Positions 1-5,676 are shown, counted from the first letter of the stretch. The stretch: 9,813 bases of DNA from Candidatus Woesearchaeota archaeon (GCA_016933095.1 JAFGBP010000059.1:1-9813); one strand, 5' to 3'. Made by a program: numbers and translations. The notes: a model not told the origin generated them from the sequence alone.

Positions 1-263
1 CTGATGAGGAGATTGTGCTGGCGTTCGACATGTGCGCGAGCGAGGACGGCTATGGTGAGCAGGGGATAACTCTGAAGTCAATCCCTCAGATGATTGAGCG
101 TCAGGAGGACTTGGGTTACCTTGCGATCGTCAAGGTGGCGAAGGATGTCATGCCCGGCAAGTACGTGTGCACCCTCCAGGCAGGCATACCAAACACAGAC
201 ACTGGTTTAATTGTTACTGACCTTCCTTTCCATTCAAGGCAGGTCTCGATCGAGGTCAAGTAG
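1..263 (+). CDS. 3' end of a probable secreted or surface protein (5' truncated)
   Basis: The reading frame is open from position 3 to a TAG at 261-263 and has no convincing start inside the window. The GTG at 15 lacks a ribosome binding site, and the frame continues upstream of it, so this is the C-terminal ~86 residues of a longer protein. I recognise no family. The visible part alternates hydrophobic and polar residues as in beta strands. It has a PGKYVC segment followed by a short linker, and ends in SRQVSIEVK. This resembles the C-terminal end of an Ig-like extracellular domain and echoes the ending of the protein at 1522-2073 (hydrophobic-x-Cys, linker, Q-x-I-x). It is the first gene of a + strand run of envelope proteins. 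The stop codon lies inside a hairpin (258-280), and a T8 run follows. A secreted location is inferred from composition and neighbours only. Confidence 0.6.
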   Translation, partial: DEEIVLAFDMCASEDGYGEQGITLKSIPQMIERQEDLGYLAIVKVAKDVMPGKYVCTLQAGIPNTDTGLIVTDLPFHSRQVSIEVK

Positions 264-280
264 CCTTGATGTGGCTACTT
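258..280 (+). repeat. 8-bp perfect inverted repeat over the stop codon
   Basis: AAGTAGCC (258-265) and GGCTACTT (273-280) are perfect reverse complements separated by a 7-nt loop, TTGATGT. The stem contains the TAG stop of the first gene. A second stem, GCTAC (274-278) with GTAGC (284-288), uses the same bases and cannot form at the same time. TTGATGT occurs twice, at 266-272 and 279-285. The stem may assist 3'-end formation or mRNA stability ahead of the T8 run at 301-308. Confidence 0.55.
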
Positions 281-300
281 GATGTAGCGGGCTGGTTAAG

Positions 301-308
301 TTTTTTTT
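301..308 (+). terminator. Oligo-T archaeal terminator
   Basis: Eight consecutive T residues lie 38 nt after the stop of the first gene and before the Shine-Dalgarno of the next. Archaeal RNA polymerase can terminate at oligo-T runs without a hairpin, so this probably ends or attenuates the upstream transcript. No clear TATA box lies between it and the next gene, so some read-through is likely. Confidence 0.5.
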
Positions 309-341
309 ACTTGTGATTTAGTGTAAGAGAGGTGGTTTTTG

Positions 342-575
342 ATGGCAAAACAGAAGAGGCATATGACGCATGATGAGGAGTTCAAGATATTGACGCTTGT
401 ATTGGACAAGTTCCTTTGGTTGGGAGTGGCTATAATGGCTTTTGGCTTCTACCAGCTGATCACTGTGAGCAATGACTTGACTTACGGCCTGATGATCCTT
501 GGCGCAGGGGCGATCGTGCTTATAATATTTATCGCGATATTGATGAGGGAATACAACTTTTTGTCCAATAAGTGA
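342..575 (+). CDS. Small membrane protein with two transmembrane helices, unknown function
   Basis: A 77-residue protein that I do not recognise. A basic, hydrophilic N-terminus (MAKQKRHMTHDEEFK) is followed by two hydrophobic segments. The first spans about residues 23-41 (LWLGVAIMAFGFYQLI) and the second about 50-70 (ending in IVLIIFIAILM). A short polar tail (REYNFLSNK) ends the protein, so a hairpin-like membrane protein is expected. I chose the ATG at 342 because GAGGTGG (329-335) lies 6 nt upstream; a TTG one codon earlier would leave too little space. It lies between the truncated secreted protein and the lipoprotein gene, 62 nt before the latter, so it may be cotranscribed with the envelope genes. 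No catalytic motif is visible. Confidence 0.75.
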   Translation: MAKQKRHMTHDEEFKILTLVLDKFLWLGVAIMAFGFYQLITVSNDLTYGLMILGAGAIVLIIFIAILMREYNFLSNK

Positions 576-637
576 GGCTGGCAGAAGCAAGCGGTCAGAT
601 ATAACAAGGTAAAATTTTGAAAGAGGAGAGGTTGTTT

Positions 638-1450
638 TTGAAAATGAGACTGAGACGTTTTGGATTTATGGGCGTGTGCGCGCTGATAGTCATGATGATG
701 TTCTTGCTCTCTGCCTGTTCAAAGGCTGAGTGTGAGGTCGCCAAGGACTGCGGCACCAACTCGAAATGCATCACTTATACCTGCACTGCTGACCAGACTT
801 GCAAGAAGAACGTGAAGCCGAACTGCTGCGGAAATAATCTCTGCGAGGACAAGGCTGGTGAGAATGGCTGCAATTGCGATGACTGTAAGCCTTGTGAGTC
901 TCAGGGCTTGGTTAAGTACAATGTTACCACGACGAGAGGAGTTAAGACTATAGAGTCGAAGTATGCCCGTTACGTTTGTGATGCTGACCAGTGTGTCATA
1001 GGAGTCTCAGAGAGCGATGCCAACGAGCTTAAGCTTACGGGTACGGTTGAGGAGAGGAATCTCTTCAGGATTGATGTGCTGAGCACTTTCAACAGCCCTT
1101 TCAACGTTGCTAAGGATGATTATGCTGTGAGGCTTAGGCTTGAGGACTTGAATCCTGAGAAGGTGAGCGGCGGGCTTACCATAACTAAGCTCCAGGTTCT
1201 TAACAAGAACTATGTCATGGGAGAGAAGCTTCTCTCAAAGCAGCTCAACAAGGTCGGCGACCTGTTCGAGGCGACTTTCTCGTTGACGTCGGCCCAGACA
1301 CTTGTGGAGGAGGAGACGACCCTGACCTTGAGCGTGGATTACAGCTATCTGCCGATCGATTCCCGCGGAGAAGTGATTCCTGTGAAAAGGGATTCCCAGC
1401 AGATGACGATCACCAGCGCAGGGAAGGTGTTCGTGATAAAGCCTGATTGA
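638..1450 (+). CDS. Cysteine-rich surface lipoprotein
   Basis: A predicted lipid-anchored extracellular protein of about 270 aa. The N-terminus is a classic lipoprotein signal: basic residues (RLRR), a hydrophobic core (VCALIVMMMFLL), then the lipobox LSAC with the acceptor cysteine at residue 27. The next ~60 residues are extremely cysteine-rich, with 12 cysteines between residues 32 and 86. They include a CCGNNLC...CNCDDCKPC stretch resembling the Cys-rich repeats (CGNGxCExGE...C..C) common in archaeal surface proteins. Two more cysteines follow (YVCDADQC). The remaining ~150 residues look beta-rich, ending in VFVIKPD. The start is uncertain. TTG 638 sits 6 nt after GAGAGG (626-631); ATG 644 and TTG 617 are in the same frame, but the first is 12 nt from the SD and the second precedes it. 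Lipidation would need Lgt, which is encoded at 3302-4084. The function of the ectodomain is unknown. Confidence 0.85.
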   Translation: MKMRLRRFGFMGVCALIVMMMFLLSACSKAECEVAKDCGTNSKCITYTCTADQTCKKNVKPNCCGNNLCEDKAGENGCNCDDCKPCESQGLVKYNVTTTRGVKTIESKYARYVCDADQCVIGVSESDANELKLTGTVEERNLFRIDVLSTFNSPFNVAKDDYAVRLRLEDLNPEKVSGGLTITKLQVLNKNYVMGEKLLSKQLNKVGDLFEATFSLTSAQTLVEEETTLTLSVDYSYLPIDSRGEVIPVKRDSQQMTITSAGKVFVIKPD

Positions 1451-1521
1451 TTGGTATTATGGGCTGCCGGTGGCAGGATGAGAGTGTGGATTTAATGAGT
1501 CTAAATATGGTGGGTCTAATG

Positions 1522-2073
1522 ATGAGAGAGAGGAAGGCGGCTTTGGAGCTCGGCGTGAACTTCATAGTTGTCATGATAATCTCCATAATCTTGCTTGGCA
1601 TGGGTTTTTATCTCGTGAGTCAGGGTGCGAATGCCTGGGCGGATTATGATGCGAAGATGCAGGCTTATCACGAGTCTCAGATCCGCACTTCTCTTGCAAA
1701 GACTGGCCAACTGGTTTTTGTCTATCCTGGTACTGAGACGGTGCAGCGCGGAAAAGGCGCATTGTTCACGGTAGGCATAAATAACGAGCTTGGAGTTGAG
1801 GGAAAGTTCAGGGTTGTCGTCAAGCAGCCTGCTTCCACGATGGATTTGAATAATAAGGTATTGTACTTTTCTGATAAGATATCGATTTCCAATAACCAGC
1901 CTGGCTTCACTCCTGTGAAGATCACCTTGGCGCCTGATGGTAACAAGGAGAGTTACATCTTCAACGTGTGCGTCTACAAGGAAGGGCAGAGCCTTGCCTG
2001 CCCTGCAGTCAGCAGTCAGGATAAGGAGAATGCTTATGGCGACATGCAGAAGATAATCTTGCACGCGAGATGA
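1522..2073 (+). CDS. Pilin-like/class III signal-anchored surface protein
   Basis: A 183-residue protein with an archaeal type-IV-pilin-like (class III) N-terminus. A charged MRERK is followed by AALELGVNF and an unbroken hydrophobic stretch (about residues 12-31, VNFIVVMIISIILLGMGFYL), with a Glu early in the helix. The ectodomain (about residues 40-183) looks beta-rich. Residues near 65-85 read FVYPGTETVQRGKGALFTVG, like the first strands of an Ig-like fold, and two cysteines (FNVCVYKEGQSLACP) lie near the C-terminus. I chose the ATG at 1522 because GGTGGG (1509-1514) is 7 nt upstream; ATG 1519 is one codon earlier, and TTG 1447 would overlap the previous stop. It lies 71 nt after the lipoprotein gene and is the last + strand gene before convergent genes. 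Function could be a minor pilin or a simple anchored surface protein; I cannot tell which. Confidence 0.8.
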   Translation: MRERKAALELGVNFIVVMIISIILLGMGFYLVSQGANAWADYDAKMQAYHESQIRTSLAKTGQLVFVYPGTETVQRGKGALFTVGINNELGVEGKFRVVVKQPASTMDLNNKVLYFSDKISISNNQPGFTPVKITLAPDGNKESYIFNVCVYKEGQSLACPAVSSQDKENAYGDMQKIILHAR

Positions 2074-2117
2074 TCTCAGATTAAAGATTGTCTCATAACT
2101 CTTAATGCTTTAAACGC

Positions 2118-2147
2118 TTTTTCTCGCTATTCTTCTAGTCTTTCTTT
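2118..2147 (+). terminator. T-rich end of the + strand envelope cluster
   Basis: Starting 45 nt after the last envelope gene, the + strand has T5 (2118-2122) followed by a pyrimidine-rich stretch ending in TTTCTTT (2141-2147). This is a plausible archaeal oligo-T terminator. It overlaps the 3' end of the convergent small gene on the opposite strand. No strong hairpin is visible. Confidence 0.4.
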
Positions 2148-2461
2148 GGTCGGAAATATATTATGTATCTCATTATGTGACCAGTACCGATCCGTTCGAT
2201 ATGTTCATACCCATCTTGATTTGCAGTATGGTGCCATTCTTTAGAAGCCGGGGCTAATGATCTCAGGCAGATCCCTACAGGCCTGAATTCTTGTGTGTCA
2301 GCCGTCAGTCTGCAATCCAAAGTGGGTGGTTCCGAGCTCCTTTCCAGGAGTTGATCATATTCAACTTCAACTCTCGTCCCTAATATTGGCAGCTTGGCCC
2401 GGATGCCTTTCATTGGATCATTATCCAAAAGTATCCTGTATTCAGTTATGTTTCCTTCCAT
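2135..2461 (-). CDS. Small hypothetical protein, 108 aa
   Basis: I do not recognise this protein. It has no signal peptide or transmembrane segment, so it is probably cytosolic. It looks mixed alpha/beta, with beta-like ILGTRVEVEYDQLL near residues 26-39 and a C-terminal RIGTGHIMRYIIYFRPKKD. Two cysteines are present (LDCRL and GICLR) but form no metal motif. It is the last - strand gene, convergent with the envelope cluster and 112 nt downstream of tpiA. Reality is supported mainly by a strong BRE/TATA promoter placing a predicted transcription start about 4 nt before the ATG, which implies a leaderless mRNA. No Shine-Dalgarno is present, consistent with that. Confidence 0.6.
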   Translation of the reverse strand: MEGNITEYRILLDNDPMKGIRAKLPILGTRVEVEYDQLLERSSEPPTLDCRLTADTQEFRPVGICLRSLAPASKEWHHTANQDGYEHIERIGTGHIMRYIIYFRPKKD

Positions 2462-2485
2462 GTTAGGGCTGGGGAATGCGTCTGG

Positions 2486-2501
2486 TTTTATAATCCTTTC
2501 G
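2486..2501 (-). promoter_or_regulatory. BRE/TATA promoter for the small hypothetical gene
   Basis: Read on the - strand, CGAAAGG (2501-2495) fits the archaeal BRE pattern (c-R-n-A-A-n-n) and is followed directly by ATTATAAAA (2494-2486). The TATA centre lies about 29 nt before the ATG at 2461. At the usual 25 nt spacing, transcription would begin within a few bases of the start codon. Confidence 0.6.
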
Positions 2502-2533
2502 AGAAGAAAATGATGACTGTCAAGGCTTTGCCA

Positions 2534-2540
2534 TAAAAAG
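2534..2540 (-). terminator. Oligo-T terminator after tpiA
   Basis: On the - strand, a CTTTTTA stretch lies about 35 nt beyond the tpiA stop codon, between it and the promoter of the next gene. It is short (T5), but its position fits the end of the trxA-lgt-tpiA transcript. Confidence 0.35.
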
Positions 2541-2573
2541 AATCCTTGCCTGGGCCGATGGCTTATTCTGGCA

Positions 2574-3242
2574 TTATTCTGGTATGATATCTTTCAGGGC
2601 TTTCACAGGGTCTTTTGCCAGGTCGATCCCTGATGCTATGAGGACGCCATCTGCGCCCAACCGCAGGGCAGTCTCTACGTCAGCCTTGGTCTTGATGCCT
2701 GCCCCGACTAACAGCTTGACCCCGTCTTTCAGCTCCTTAACCCCTCCGGTTATGACTTCGGGGTGTGCTGTGCTTACGCTTATGTCCCCTCCTATCAGCT
2801 CAGGCGGCTCGATGGCTATGAACTCTGGCTTGTACTTGAACCTTAAAATCTCACGCTCTTCGTCGACGTTCTCTGCGCACACTACCAGGGTGAGGCCAAG
2901 TGCCTTTGATCGCTGGATGGTCTCCTCGAGCTTCTTCAGTGGCACCTTGTGCTCTGAGTGGTTGAGGATTGTCCCGTGCGCACCGGCCGACTTGATCATC
3001 TCAGGGAGTATTGCTCCTGTGTGCTTTCCAAGCGGGTATTCGTCGACGTGCTCTGAATAGACTGGGATGGATATGGATTCTGAGATCTCATGAAGGTCTG
3101 TGGCTGGGACGGCTATCCTTATGTCAACACCAGTCTCTACGCTTACCTTCTCGCAGGCCTTTGCCAGGTGGAGTGCGTTGTCTCCGATAGTCTCCTTATA
3201 GGCCTTGAAGTTCACGACGATCACTGGCTTCTGCTTGGTCAT
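2574..3242 (-). CDS. tpiA: Triosephosphate isomerase, archaeal type
   Basis: Interconverts dihydroxyacetone phosphate and glyceraldehyde 3-phosphate in glycolysis/gluconeogenesis; cytosolic TIM barrel. The length of 222 aa matches the compact archaeal form (bacterial enzymes are about 250). Visible catalytic residues are Asn11 and Lys13 in NFKAY, His95 in NHSEH, and Glu145 in the loop-6 segment IEPPELIG. Phosphate-binding glycines appear in VGAGIK (about 179-184) and GADGVLIASG (196-205). After IEPPELIG the chain reads GD where many archaeal enzymes have TG, a small difference in the flexible loop. The ATG at 3242 follows a GTGAG-rich stretch rather than a strong SD. A weak GGAATATACC box (3275-3284, - strand) lies about 35 nt upstream, so the gene may have its own promoter or be read from lgt, 59 nt upstream. 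Confidence 0.95.
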   Translation of the reverse strand: MTKQKPVIVVNFKAYKETIGDNALHLAKACEKVSVETGVDIRIAVPATDLHEISESISIPVYSEHVDEYPLGKHTGAILPEMIKSAGAHGTILNHSEHKVPLKKLEETIQRSKALGLTLVVCAENVDEEREILRFKYKPEFIAIEPPELIGGDISVSTAHPEVITGGVKELKDGVKLLVGAGIKTKADVETALRLGADGVLIASGIDLAKDPVKALKDIIPE

Positions 3243-3301
3243 CTCACGCTCACTGTTTTCTTTTTGTTATTATGGGTATATTCCTATTGTGCTGCTGGTT
3301 T

Positions 3302-4084
3302 TTATTTCTTTTCCTTGCCGTGCAGCTTCCACAGGAAATATGCAGCGACAGGCACCATGATGATGGACAAGAACTGCCCTGTGCTTATTCCGAGGAAGAG
3401 AATGTCGTCTTGCCTCCAGAAGTTAATTATGAACCTGAGGCTTCCATACATGAGGACGAACGTCCAGAACAAGACTCCGTCCTTGAACTTCCCCTTGACA
3501 GACATCAGCAGGAGCATTGTGAATATGACTGCGTTCTTTCCTGCCTCGTAGAGCTGGCTTGGGTGGCGGCAATTGTCATCAACAACCGGAAACTTGACGC
3601 ACCACGGTACTCTGGCAGGGTCTGCCACAACTCCTACAAGCTCTGAATTGATGAAATTAGCGATCCTCCCGAATATCAGGAAGAAGGCTGCGGGGAGGAC
3701 AACGATGTCTGCTATCTTGTAGAACTTGATATGGTTCCTCCTGGCAAAGAGCCAGATGGCAAGAGCCATCCCTATTATTCCTCCGTGGAAGCTCATGCCT
3801 CCGTGCCATATCAGGAATATCTCGAGAGGATGAGATATCAGGAGCTGAAAGTTGTAGAACAGGAAATGGGCGAGCCGCCCGCCGACGATCCCTCCTATTA
3901 TCATGTAGAGGATGAGCTGGTCAGCCCTTTCCTCGTCAAGGTTCTTTATCTTCCCCTGCTTTGCAATCCTGTAGAGAAGGAAGTATGCTACCAGGAATCC
4001 TATGGCGTAAACGAGGCCGTAATACCTTATCTGCAGCGGGCCAAGCTCCAGAAACACCGGGTTGATCATCTGCTCAAACATCAT
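3302..4084 (-). CDS. lgt: Prolipoprotein diacylglyceryl transferase (Lgt), bacterial type
   Basis: Integral membrane enzyme that, in bacteria, transfers a diacylglyceryl group from phosphatidylglycerol to the lipobox cysteine of prolipoproteins. The 260-aa protein has about seven hydrophobic segments and the Lgt signature GRIANFINSELVG (139-151). By alignment to E. coli Lgt, Tyr22 (YYG) matches Y26, His100 (SFHGG) matches H103, Arg140 R143, Asn143 N146, Glu148 E151, Gly151 G154 and Arg217 R239. HPSQLYE is at 174-180. The position matching E. coli E243 is Asn221 (RFIIN), a substitution at a residue reported as important. The large periplasmic insertion of E. coli is shortened. The start may be the first or second ATG (4084 or 4081), with a weak AGGCG upstream. 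It lies 54 nt after trxA with no visible promoter between, so cotranscription is likely. Lgt is not a standard archaeal gene, so transfer from bacteria is inferred. Its lipid donor here is unknown. Confidence 0.95.
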   Translation of the reverse strand: MMFEQMINPVFLELGPLQIRYYGLVYAIGFLVAYFLLYRIAKQGKIKNLDEERADQLILYMIIGGIVGGRLAHFLFYNFQLLISHPLEIFLIWHGGMSFHGGIIGMALAIWLFARRNHIKFYKIADIVVLPAAFFLIFGRIANFINSELVGVVADPARVPWCVKFPVVDDNCRHPSQLYEAGKNAVIFTMLLLMSVKGKFKDGVLFWTFVLMYGSLRFIINFWRQDDILFLGISTGQFLSIIMVPVAAYFLWKLHGKEKK

Positions 4085-4138
4085 GTTCGCCTATCATGCT
4101 TGATAATGGCCTTGCTTGTCTGGTTCTAGTTCACAGGC

Positions 4139-4450
4139 TCACTTGAATGCGCTGGAGACTTTCTCCTTGAAAGCAGGTTCTGGCAACACTCCGGTTATCC
4201 TGTCAACCTCTTCCCCGTCTTTCAAGAAGAGCAGGGTCGGGATGCTTCTCACGCCTGCCTTGTCTGCGCTCTCCGGGTTGCTGTCCACGTCAAGTTTGAA
4301 GAAGCTCACGTCTTTTGTCTCGCCCGCGACTTTCTCGAATATCGGGCTCATCATCTTGCAAGGTCCGCACCAGTCTGCGTAGAAGTCTATGATTACACTT
4401 CCTTTCTTTGTCTTCGCTTCAAACTCGTTGTCTTTTAGGCTCACAACCAT
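4139..4450 (-). CDS. trxA: Thioredoxin
   Basis: A small cytosolic disulfide reductase of 103 aa, the normal single-domain length. The redox motif WCGPC is at 27-31 (Cys28, Cys31). Also visible are the buried Asp of the DFYADWC strand (Asp22) and the cis-proline in SIPTLLFLKDG (Pro71). There is no signal peptide, so it works in the cytoplasm, presumably reduced by the TrxB encoded just upstream. The ATG at 4450 has a good Shine-Dalgarno, GGTGAG (4464-4459), 8 nt away. A TATA-like AATATATAGA (4481-4472) lies only about 26 nt before the ATG, so either the SD or the promoter reading is incidental. The gene lies between trxB (100 nt upstream) and lgt (54 nt downstream), all on one strand. Confidence 0.96.
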   Translation of the reverse strand: MVVSLKDNEFEAKTKKGSVIIDFYADWCGPCKMMSPIFEKVAGETKDVSFFKLDVDSNPESADKAGVRSIPTLLFLKDGEEVDRITGVLPEPAFKEKVSSAFK

Positions 4451-4471
4451 TTATTCATCTCACCTTTATCT

Positions 4472-4481
4472 CTATATATTT
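4472..4481 (-). promoter_or_regulatory. Possible TATA box upstream of trxA
   Basis: The - strand reads AATATATAGA in the 100-nt gap between trxB and trxA, preceded by an A-rich ATGAAAATG. The centre is about 26 nt from the trxA ATG. A start there would leave out the SD at 4464-4459, so the two signals conflict and the promoter call is weak. Confidence 0.35.
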
Positions 4482-4550
4482 CATTTTCATCATGATGTTA
4501 ATGTGCGCTGGGTTGGCGGCCTTGGCAAATGCTTGTCTTGCCTTTCTGCC

Positions 4551-5501
4551 TTACCATCCGCTTCCCATGCTCTTGCCGCTGACGTACTTGTAAGCGCTGG
4601 TCGCTGCAATAGACCCCTGGCCGGCTGCTACGATACCCTGCCTTAGCGGTGTATTCGTGACGTCGCCTGCTGCAAAGAGTCCCGGAACTTTTGTTTCGCA
4701 CTTAGAGTTGACTATGATCTCTTTGATAGGCCCAAGCTCTGCCCCTAGCTTCGCGGCGTGGATGCTGGCTGGAAGCCCTCCTATCTCGACGAAGATGCCG
4801 TCGACCGCGAGCTCCTTGGAGTCGTTGTGCTCTTTGTCCAGCATGACTTTCTCCAGGAACTTTGAGCCCTTGTACTCTGTCAAGTTTGTGCTGTAGATTA
4901 TCTCGATCTTAGGGTCTGCTTTGAGAGCGTCGGCCAGCATGGGCTCGCATCTTAGCTCTTCCTTTCTGTAGATCAAGTATACTTTTTTTGCGTATTGCCT
5001 GAGAAGGTCTGCTGCGAACGCCGCCGCGTTGCTGCCGCCCACTACCCCGACGGTCTTGTTCTTGTAGAAAGGAGCGTCGCACGTTGCGCAGTAATGCACT
5101 CCTTTACTTTCGAACTCTTTCTGGCCTGGGATGTCAAGCTTCCTCTTCTTGGTGCCTGAGGCGAATATCACTGCTTTGCTTTCGTAAAGCTTTGTGCTTG
5201 AAGTGTGGATGATGAAATTGGATGCCTTTCCTTCTTTTGTTAGGTGGTCTAGGCCTACGACTTCATCAATGATTATTTTTGCTCCGCACTCTCTTGCTTG
5301 CTCCTCGAACTTTTGCATTAGCTCAAGGCCTGATATCTTTTTGTAGCCAGGATAGTTCTCGACTTGATGCGCTTCTGTTATCAAGCCGCCTGGCTCCTTG
5401 CCTATTAGGAGTGTCTTTAGCTTGTACCTTGCCGAATAGATTGCTGCAGTGTAGCCTGCAAATCCAGCCCCTATGATGATAACGTCATATGATCCTTCCA
5501 A
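4551..5501 (-). CDS. trxB: Thioredoxin reductase (NADPH-type flavoprotein)
   Basis: Flavoprotein that passes electrons from a pyridine nucleotide through FAD and a CxxC disulfide to thioredoxin. Residue numbers here count from the longer TTG start at 5525 (324 aa). The FAD dinucleotide fold is YDVIIIGAGFAG (13-24), followed by GGLITEAHQVENYPG (46-60). The redox pair is CATC (146-149). The nucleotide domain is VVGGSNAAAFAADLL (161-175), and the C-terminal FAD motif is GLFAAGDVT (282-290). The NADPH-contact motif HRRxxxR reads YRKEELR (186-192), and the usual acidic residue after GGxxxAA is Phe170, so cofactor preference could be altered. I place the start at TTG 5501 (codon 9 of the longer frame, 316 aa). 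GGGGTGG lies 8 nt upstream and the protein then begins MEGSYDVIIIGAG, as the family usually does; TTG 5525 is the alternative. First gene of the - strand trxB-trxA-lgt-tpiA series. Confidence 0.93.
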   Translation of the reverse strand: MEGSYDVIIIGAGFAGYTAAIYSARYKLKTLLIGKEPGGLITEAHQVENYPGYKKISGLELMQKFEEQARECGAKIIIDEVVGLDHLTKEGKASNFIIHTSSTKLYESKAVIFASGTKKRKLDIPGQKEFESKGVHYCATCDAPFYKNKTVGVVGGSNAAAFAADLLRQYAKKVYLIYRKEELRCEPMLADALKADPKIEIIYSTNLTEYKGSKFLEKVMLDKEHNDSKELAVDGIFVEIGGLPASIHAAKLGAELGPIKEIIVNSKCETKVPGLFAAGDVTNTPLRQGIVAAGQGSIAATSAYKYVSGKSMGSGW

Positions 5502-5615
5502 AGACCTTTCCACCCCGCTTGACAATCATAAAAATCTGCTTTCGTCCAAACGATTTCGAATTGGACTTGTTGTTCCCGATATGTATGAAAACTAGATTTT
5601 CCAAACAAGCTTTGA

Positions 5616-5627
5616 TTTATATATTTT
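5616..5627 (-). promoter_or_regulatory. Candidate TATA box for trxB
   Basis: A near-symmetric AAAATATATAAA on the - strand, in the 150-nt gap between the upstream gene's terminator and trxB. It would start transcription near 5596, giving a leader of about 95 nt that includes the GGGGTGG Shine-Dalgarno. A second, weaker candidate, GATTTTTATGAT (5536-5525), lies too close to allow the SD to be transcribed. Confidence 0.35.
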
Positions 5628-5648
5628 GTTGTGGCGTAGGCTCTGTAG

Positions 5649-5671
5649 AAAAAGTGCCCTTGCGGTGCACT
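5649..5671 (-). terminator. Hairpin plus T5 terminator downstream of the 201-aa gene
   Basis: On the - strand, AGTGC (5671-5667) and GCACT (5657-5653) form a 5-bp stem around a 9-nt loop. They are followed at once by T5 (5653-5649, the last stem base included). It begins only 6 nt after the stop codon of the 201-aa gene and looks like a short intrinsic terminator separating that gene from trxB. Confidence 0.5.
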
Positions 5672-5676
5672 GCCGT

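Noticed and set aside
1464..1476. CTGCC-GGT-GGCAG hairpin between the lipoprotein and pilin-like genes
   Set aside because: Only 5 bp with a 3-nt loop and no T run; too small to call a terminator or regulator.
1516..2064. 182-codon open frame on the - strand
   Set aside because: It is antisense to the pilin-like gene, whose SD, start and hydrophobic N-terminus make better sense.
2563..2582. Tandem TTATTCTGG copies at the end of tpiA
   Set aside because: Two 9-nt copies 11 nt apart duplicate the stop region; probably a minor slippage event with no evident function.
3731..4129. 132-codon open frame on the + strand
   Set aside because: It is antisense to lgt, where residue-level motifs are unambiguous.
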